Shown here: piece after piece, positions 47,901 to 51,114 of the stretch | Layout: each line of letters opens with the position of its first letter | Numbering within the stretch: position 1 is the first letter of the stretch | Source: Lewinellaceae bacterium | GTDB lineage: Bacteria > Bacteroidota > Bacteroidia > Chitinophagales > Saprospiraceae | DNA: 51,114 nucleotides | Direction of reading: 5' to 3' | Assembly (NCBI GenBank): GCA_024644235.1 | Contig: JAHELJ010000026.1 | Location: 1-51,114 of the forward strand | Made by a program: the position numbers and the translations under genes | Notes under the pieces: generated by a model | The model's database searches: none | What the model was told of the DNA's origin: nothing | Seen by the model: the letters and a program-made list of their open reading frames with translations, nothing else

Positions 47901-48817
47901 ACACATCCCACTTTTTCCTTGCGTGTGGTTCTGAGCTGATCTACTGCTTTGATCATTGACCAGAATAATGACCCCTGTAACACCACGAGGTGATTCGCAT
48001 CTTCTACCCGGTATGTCTGCAGAGCCTGGTATCTCCTTCCGGTGATTTCAGCATATTCCATCCGGATATCATCTAGGATGCCGGAGATGTGACCACCAAA
48101 ATACTGCTGACGCGCGGCGGTCTCCAGTTCCAATGACTTGGAATCCTTGGGTAGGTCGAGGCCGAGTGGCAGATCTACATCGAACCAGTTTGGCACCCTT
48201 CTTCTTTGCTCGCCAAAAATCATGCGTTGAGCCGGGGTTGGACATTCTATCTGGTCATCACAACTGCCGAGGAACCGACGGACATCCTTAACATCGGGCA
48301 AATGCATCAGGCGGCTTGCCAGCTCGGAATGCTCAATGTCGATTCCCAACACACCCGGTATGAGGGTGAGCTCAGAGACCTTATGAGCGATGAGGGCAAA
48401 ATCCAAAAGCTCCTGGCAGTTGGACGCATAAAGTTGAAAACAACCTGTTCCGGATGCATGATGATAGCCCAGGTGCCTGTCGTAGATGCTGTATAAGTCT
48501 TCAGCAGGATCATCCAAGTAGACCAAGCCAGGCAGTTGACTCCTGACCAGACGCTGTAGTTCAGCCAGATTCCCCATCGCTTGCTTGTTTGATAGCAAGG
48601 CGCCACCACGAATACCGCTGAAGAGGCTTCCGCGTAAGCCAGCAAGATCCTGGCTGCTAACGTGTGCGGCAGTGCGTCCAAACAAGTTGAGCATCTCCCT
48701 GCCCCCTTTGGGAGCCAGGAATACTTCTCCGATGGCCAGCTCAAGCAGTTGCGCAGCCTGGGTACCCTTGCAGGAAATCGTCTTACCGAATATGGCTCTG
48801 GCATCTTCCATGATCAT
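44996..48817 (-). CDS. Degenerate NifJ/PFOR-like protein A without TPP site (Rnf-associated)
   Basis: 1273 residues, alignable along its length with the operon 1 NifJ (for example GCFQLYASNCQELLDFALIA, PTPAQRMIFG and RTWPQGYPWNPF), but stripped of catalytic residues. The PITPS motif is gone (LELAIGEVFLAPKG). The whole domain III is deleted between about 428 and 455. The GDG motif reads VFEHQDIYR (953-961), NATGC reads AIIYQRREG, the SNTGGQ loop reads CTPRPDENG, and the Cys ligands of the TPP-proximal cluster are absent. Kept are two [4Fe-4S] motifs, Cys519/522/525/529 and Cys657/660/663/667. The C-terminus is a long charged coiled coil (about 1205-1262) with no ferredoxin. The long intact frame argues for a maintained, non-catalytic electron-transfer or scaffold role. 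It overlaps rnfB and rnfC by four bases each. Confidence 0.85.
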   Translation of the reverse strand: MIMEDARAIFGKTISCKGTQAAQLLELAIGEVFLAPKGGREMLNLFGRTAAHVSSQDLAGLRGSLFSGIRGGALLSNKQAMGNLAELQRLVRSQLPGLVYLDDPAEDLYSIYDRHLGYHHASGTGCFQLYASNCQELLDFALIAHKVSELTLIPGVLGIDIEHSELASRLMHLPDVKDVRRFLGSCDDQIECPTPAQRMIFGEQRRRVPNWFDVDLPLGLDLPKDSKSLELETAARQQYFGGHISGILDDIRMEYAEITGRRYQALQTYRVEDANHLVVLQGSLFWSMIKAVDQLRTTRKEKVGCVHLNQLRPFPERQLGELIQSKKSVTVVDVAVPACSQNGPLYREVLSASAGLSRLPTFHQAFCLMEPTLEEAITIFDNVLVNAEPRRMFFTGLAFTRRSLDHPQQQILSQRIERDYPNVKQLSLTPYSPQAPSEKTSELSEEIPAQLEALADEGPPFFRLSRFYRDTIFGYKLGNHNQVIADPFQALPVAPIFSERFQSGAETREQIPRFIPELCTGCAHCQLYCPVSAIPALVCSVEDILRGGQKMAVEQGMPVTKLTPYIKALTTESEEVLRARTAVSTVSDFLQDAFDRMIEVTGLQAERLTQIRTEFENLSQIIGGMQVSLTDFFFPKDEVLLNPSSDLFALAIDPLVCTGCGICAQLCPADALVMEGEDGRWKDESQHQLKLVKKIPPTDSDIIAKKIEDQWYNSWSAQMLDHTIYNSMASTSSDPEHHAGQISLHAITAMIKAQHRPRIEKWNHRIIELAESLSQQIDQEISSAIPKDNATLLKMIDRSVGERLPLNELFSRMESSEHFRLVDTSSLQRKLELLDDLEQLSWLLTKGPTGAGRAPYAIIYQRREGRTWPQGYPWNPFGAPVILSDSLHSADQMKMAVQGMLRHFMDNVKLVRRAEMESSGIYRPEIHVKDIAGLTWEALTEEEKSCAPLLLIVFEHQDIYRLEQDGIQMLLQTNWPVKLLILDDCTPRPDENGLPFMHHTLPLFSSVLASRRNSYVKGSIHQSSSYLPAREALSTNGPAVLHMAIPSPDATGLLSYPEVLDLAVKTRAFPQLVLTPDQKNVLLASGLDLECNPDPEKRWFTETLGWTNGASQEQTEYTWTYADWLSNQQDWKDEFRPVNEEEEANQLPVSEYLAFDAKSQSNYTPIIFKVNGQSPLQVLAVSDRVIEWTRLCLERWNLLRELAGYLSDQPTKLWEKAQETFARDLETAKAKMQEDFDLREKAFEKRFIEQVRNKVRDKLMSMSKAGKNNLTNS

Positions 48818-49695
48818 ACAGGCTTTACTTCACTACGATATTTTTCAACCCGGCCGATCGGTGAATGGATCTTTCCGGGGGGCTGAAATTGCTGCCATTC
48901 CACCCAGGTAATGGCATTAGTAGGGCACCGCCTGGTGGCTGCTGGCGATGCCACTTCATTCAGCTCATAATTGATCACGGCGAGGTTCTCTTTCATTTCG
49001 ATCAGTCCAGGAGCACCATCCACAACGCAGCGACCACAGGCCGTACAAGCAACCGAACATTTCGATTCAGCCAGATCTCCCTCCAGGAGGGAGCGGCATT
49101 GTACGATCAGCTTTTGATCGATAGGCATCAATACAAAAAGGTTTTTCGGACAAACTTCAACACAATCATTACATGCTACGCATAACTCAGGAATGACCGT
49201 GGGTAGTCCGTCTTCGTTCATGTAGATCGCATCGAAATCGCAAACCTGCATACAGTCACCGAGACCCAGGCATCCCCAAGAGCAAGCTTTGATCCCTCCT
49301 GCCACTACTGCTTCACCCCGGCAGGTCTTGAGATGACCCTGGTAGTCTGCCAGGTTCTGTGCTTCCCTCTTTCCACCCGCGCAGAGGAGCCTGGCAATCC
49401 TTTTCTCCTCAGAACCGGCTTCAACACCCAAAAGGGCAGCAATCTTTTCCAGTTGCTCCGAAGACGACACTGTACATTTTGCAGGGGTCATCTCCTTCGT
49501 CACCAATTTCTCGGCAAATGCCCGGCACCCCGGTTGGCCGCAAGCCCCACAGTTGGCATGAGGCAGGAGCTCCTCTATCTGGTCAATGCGCGGGTCCTCA
49601 TAGACTTTCAGTTTGCGGTAAGCTACCGCCAGAATCGTCGCGAAGATCAGTCCGAGACCCACCAGGATAATTGCCGCTACGACGATCTCATTCAT
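48814..49695 (-). CDS. rnfB: Rnf complex subunit B, operon 2
   Basis: 293 residues from ATG 49695, four bases after the stop of NifJ-like B; an upstream in-frame start at 49749 would overlap that gene. It has a membrane helix (5-25) and the cluster Cys49/52/57 ... 74. Then follow KACSWGCLGLGDCMQVC, a [4Fe-4S] motif at Cys172/175/178/182, and CTACGRCVVDGAP (217 on) with Cys257 in RRCPTNAI as probable fourth ligand, as in the other copy. It is placed between the two NifJ-like genes, which strongly suggests that they are its electron partners. Its stop overlaps the next ATG (ATGA). Confidence 0.93.
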   Translation of the reverse strand: MNEIVVAAIILVGLGLIFATILAVAYRKLKVYEDPRIDQIEELLPHANCGACGQPGCRAFAEKLVTKEMTPAKCTVSSSEQLEKIAALLGVEAGSEEKRIARLLCAGGKREAQNLADYQGHLKTCRGEAVVAGGIKACSWGCLGLGDCMQVCDFDAIYMNEDGLPTVIPELCVACNDCVEVCPKNLFVLMPIDQKLIVQCRSLLEGDLAESKCSVACTACGRCVVDGAPGLIEMKENLAVINYELNEVASPAATRRCPTNAITWVEWQQFQPPGKIHSPIGRVEKYRSEVKPV

Positions 49696-49699
49696 TTTT

Positions 49700-51114
49700 T
49701 CAGTTAAAAGGTTCAGCACGCCTGATCCATTCTTCCAGTCCTTGTTCATCAGGATTTAGAGGGCTGCCCGGATGAATGATCTTCACCGGACAGGCTTCAG
49801 CGGCTTTAACCAGGTCGGCAAACGGTCCTGCCGCCGCATCCTTGATGAAGGCTTGATTTTTTTCATCGTATCCAAAAATCCGGTTGTTGAGATCGGTACA
49901 TTCATTACAGGAGGTACACAAAGCAGTTTCTATATAGGCTTCAAGCTGCTGTGGCCTAGGCGGAGTCACCGTTTTTTCAATGCTGGCTTCGGCAACAGGT
50001 TCCGGAGGTTCCTGCTCAGCCAAGATCTGAGTGTCCTGAGCATAGCTACCTGCAGTGATTTCTCCGATCAAAGTATCGGCCATCGATGTGGTATCAAGGC
50101 CCAAGAGAACATTGGCCAGTTTTTCCATCGCCTTAGATGCAGCTTCAGCCTGGGCTTTTTGCAGCTCTTCAGAATGTTTGCTCTTTAATTTCTTGATCTC
50201 CTCCTCCCACTGGTTATTTAACTCCTGCTTAAGCTGTGTAGTTGCTTGCTCCACATGATAGCTACGGACACCAGAATTTTCCTGCAGGAAGTGCCAATAA
50301 TCGAGACGCTCTCGGCACCATGCTACCACTTGCCAGGATACCGCCACCCGCCACAGCTCCCGTTTTCCATCAACCATCCAGATATAAGGAATTTGCCTGT
50401 AGAGATTTTCAGGAGCCCCGGCCAGATAACTGTCCAACGGCACCAACTCTTCTCGCCAGTAGCCCATCGGAACTTTCCGGAAATGTTGGCGTAAGGTAGG
50501 ATCCATCGAACAGAAGTCGGCAAAGGTGAAAGGCAGCTCTAATGTCTCTTTCTCTCCATCTTCCCTGGTCACCTGTATTTGGTGAAGCGGCCAGTCTTTC
50601 GATGGATAGGGATTTGCCGTTATCGAAAAACGGCGCCCCCACCGATCATCCACCGAATACTGGAAATCAAGCCCAGGAAAGTCCCTTCCTTCGACGGCTG
50701 CACTCACCTGCAAGGCCGACATGTCCTTGAGAGATTGGTCCTCTGACGCCGTGAGCAGGTAGAGGAGAAAGGGGCTTCGGTCTCTCAACTCGCGCTCCAT
50801 GGCAACCACCAGCACGTCTGGCGTTATCGAGGATACCTGCAATACCGAAGTATTGCGATGGGCGATGGCAAGTGCCGAAAGCTCCCGGCGAAAAGAAGAG
50901 CTCTCTCCAACCGGCTCATTCGACCGGAGTACCAGGTTTATGATGGGCCGCCCAGAAGCCAGGATTTGGGAGAACTGATCAAGTTCAGCATAGATTGATT
51001 CATCTGTGGCGAGGCAAACTACCGGTGTCTGGAAGGACCACTCTTCGGTAGAGAAGGCCCGCCAATCGAAGTGCTGGAAGTAGTCCGAGTGCACCTGGGC
51101 ATCATACTGGCCTG
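49700..51114 (-). CDS. Degenerate NifJ/PFOR-like protein B, C-terminal part with ferredoxin (cut by window edge)
   Basis: About 470 codons are visible; the frame is open through the right edge, and the residues before the first in-window GTG (GQYDAQV) still align with the operon 1 NifJ (GTYDSTE), so the gene begins outside. It matches the last third of NifJ (FNWNHFSEEEW / FDWRAFSTEEW, AMAHRNTYVLQ / AIAHRNTSVLQ). The TPP motif GGDGAMYD is ATDESIYA, the SNTGGQ loop is RSNEPVGE, and the Cys ligand 1332 equivalent is lost (LTASEDQ). A Glu/Lys-rich coiled coil of about 50 residues follows, absent from NifJ, then a C-terminal ferredoxin with CTSCNEC and a later Cys-Pro. It is a second pseudoenzyme, upstream of rnfB in operon 2. 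Confidence 0.83.
   Translation of the reverse strand, partial: GQYDAQVHSDYFQHFDWRAFSTEEWSFQTPVVCLATDESIYAELDQFSQILASGRPIINLVLRSNEPVGESSSFRRELSALAIAHRNTSVLQVSSITPDVLVVAMERELRDRSPFLLYLLTASEDQSLKDMSALQVSAAVEGRDFPGLDFQYSVDDRWGRRFSITANPYPSKDWPLHQIQVTREDGEKETLELPFTFADFCSMDPTLRQHFRKVPMGYWREELVPLDSYLAGAPENLYRQIPYIWMVDGKRELWRVAVSWQVVAWCRERLDYWHFLQENSGVRSYHVEQATTQLKQELNNQWEEEIKKLKSKHSEELQKAQAEAASKAMEKLANVLLGLDTTSMADTLIGEITAGSYAQDTQILAEQEPPEPVAEASIEKTVTPPRPQQLEAYIETALCTSCNECTDLNNRIFGYDEKNQAFIKDAAAGPFADLVKAAEACPVKIIHPGSPLNPDEQGLEEWIRRAEPFN

Noticed and set aside
44996-51114. The NifJ-like genes as one ordinary PFOR broken by frameshift or split around rnfB
   Set aside because: Protein A alone aligns with NifJ from domain I to the end of the TPP domain, and protein B again covers the TPP domain, so they are two paralogues and not halves of one. 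Both have lost the catalytic motifs by substitution, not by truncation.
1-51114. RNA genes, CRISPR arrays, insertion sequences or phage genes
   Set aside because: No tRNA cloverleaf, rRNA stretch, regular spacer-repeat array, transposase or integrase sequence was recognised by eye; a dedicated RNA search was not possible here.

Overview
The window looks like chromosomal DNA of a free-living, polysaccharide-degrading member of the Bacteroidota, probably Saprospiria-like. This rests on C-terminal type IX secretion (T9SS) sorting tails, DUF11-type adhesin repeats, a GH67 glucuronidase beside a sulfatase, Planctomycete/Bacteroidota-type cytochrome-DUF1592/DUF1552 proteins, A/T-rich ribosome-binding regions, and many TTG/GTG or overlapping starts. 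No rRNA, tRNA, CRISPR array, insertion sequence or phage gene was recognised.

Left part (1-17.6 kb), carbohydrate and uronate use. Two tandem paralogous T9SS-exported proteins (the first cut by the window edge) are followed on the + strand by an ABC exporter, an arylsulfatase and a GH67 alpha-glucuronidase. Facing them on the - strand is an eight-gene series: a lipoprotein dehydrogenase-cytochrome c, a TIM-barrel epimerase, an SDR dehydrogenase, a Tat-exported Gfo/Idh/MocA oxidoreductase, a secreted SMP-30 lactonase, a T9SS protein, an NRAMP-like transporter lacking the metal-site residues, and a second TIM-barrel epimerase. The set is consistent with release, oxidation, isomerisation and uptake of an (oligo)uronide.

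Middle (17.6-29.1 kb). A DUF11 surface-protein gene has been broken: one piece lies on the - strand, and what looks like its continuation lies on the + strand, meeting tail to tail at about 18006/18007. Next come a large purple-acid-phosphatase-like surface enzyme with eight 49-residue Cys/Asp repeats, its TPR partner, and a coupled + strand operon (DUF1592 cytochrome, DUF1552, amidohydrolase).

Right part (29.1-51.1 kb), the most unusual region. Two complete Rnf gene sets lie head to tail on the - strand. Operon 1 is nifJ-rnfC-D-G-E-A-orf63-fnr-rnfB. Its 1633-residue pyruvate:ferredoxin oxidoreductase (PFOR/NifJ) keeps all thiamine-diphosphate (TPP) and Fe-S motifs and has a fused C-terminal ferredoxin. 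Operon 2 is [nifJ-like B, running off the right edge]-rnfB-[nifJ-like A]-rnfC-D-G-E-A. Both of its NifJ-like proteins have lost the visible TPP and active-site cluster motifs but keep ferredoxin-type clusters and gain coiled coils. They look like PFOR pseudoenzymes recruited as electron-wiring or scaffold subunits of a second Rnf complex. I know of no description of such a system. The 299-bp gap between the operons holds an 18-bp perfect palindrome.

Proposed joint function (inference): NifJ reduces ferredoxin centres, Rnf couples ferredoxin/NADH electron transfer to ion movement, and the FNR-type reductase exchanges electrons with NADP(H). The second Rnf would receive or give electrons through the two inactive NifJ relatives.
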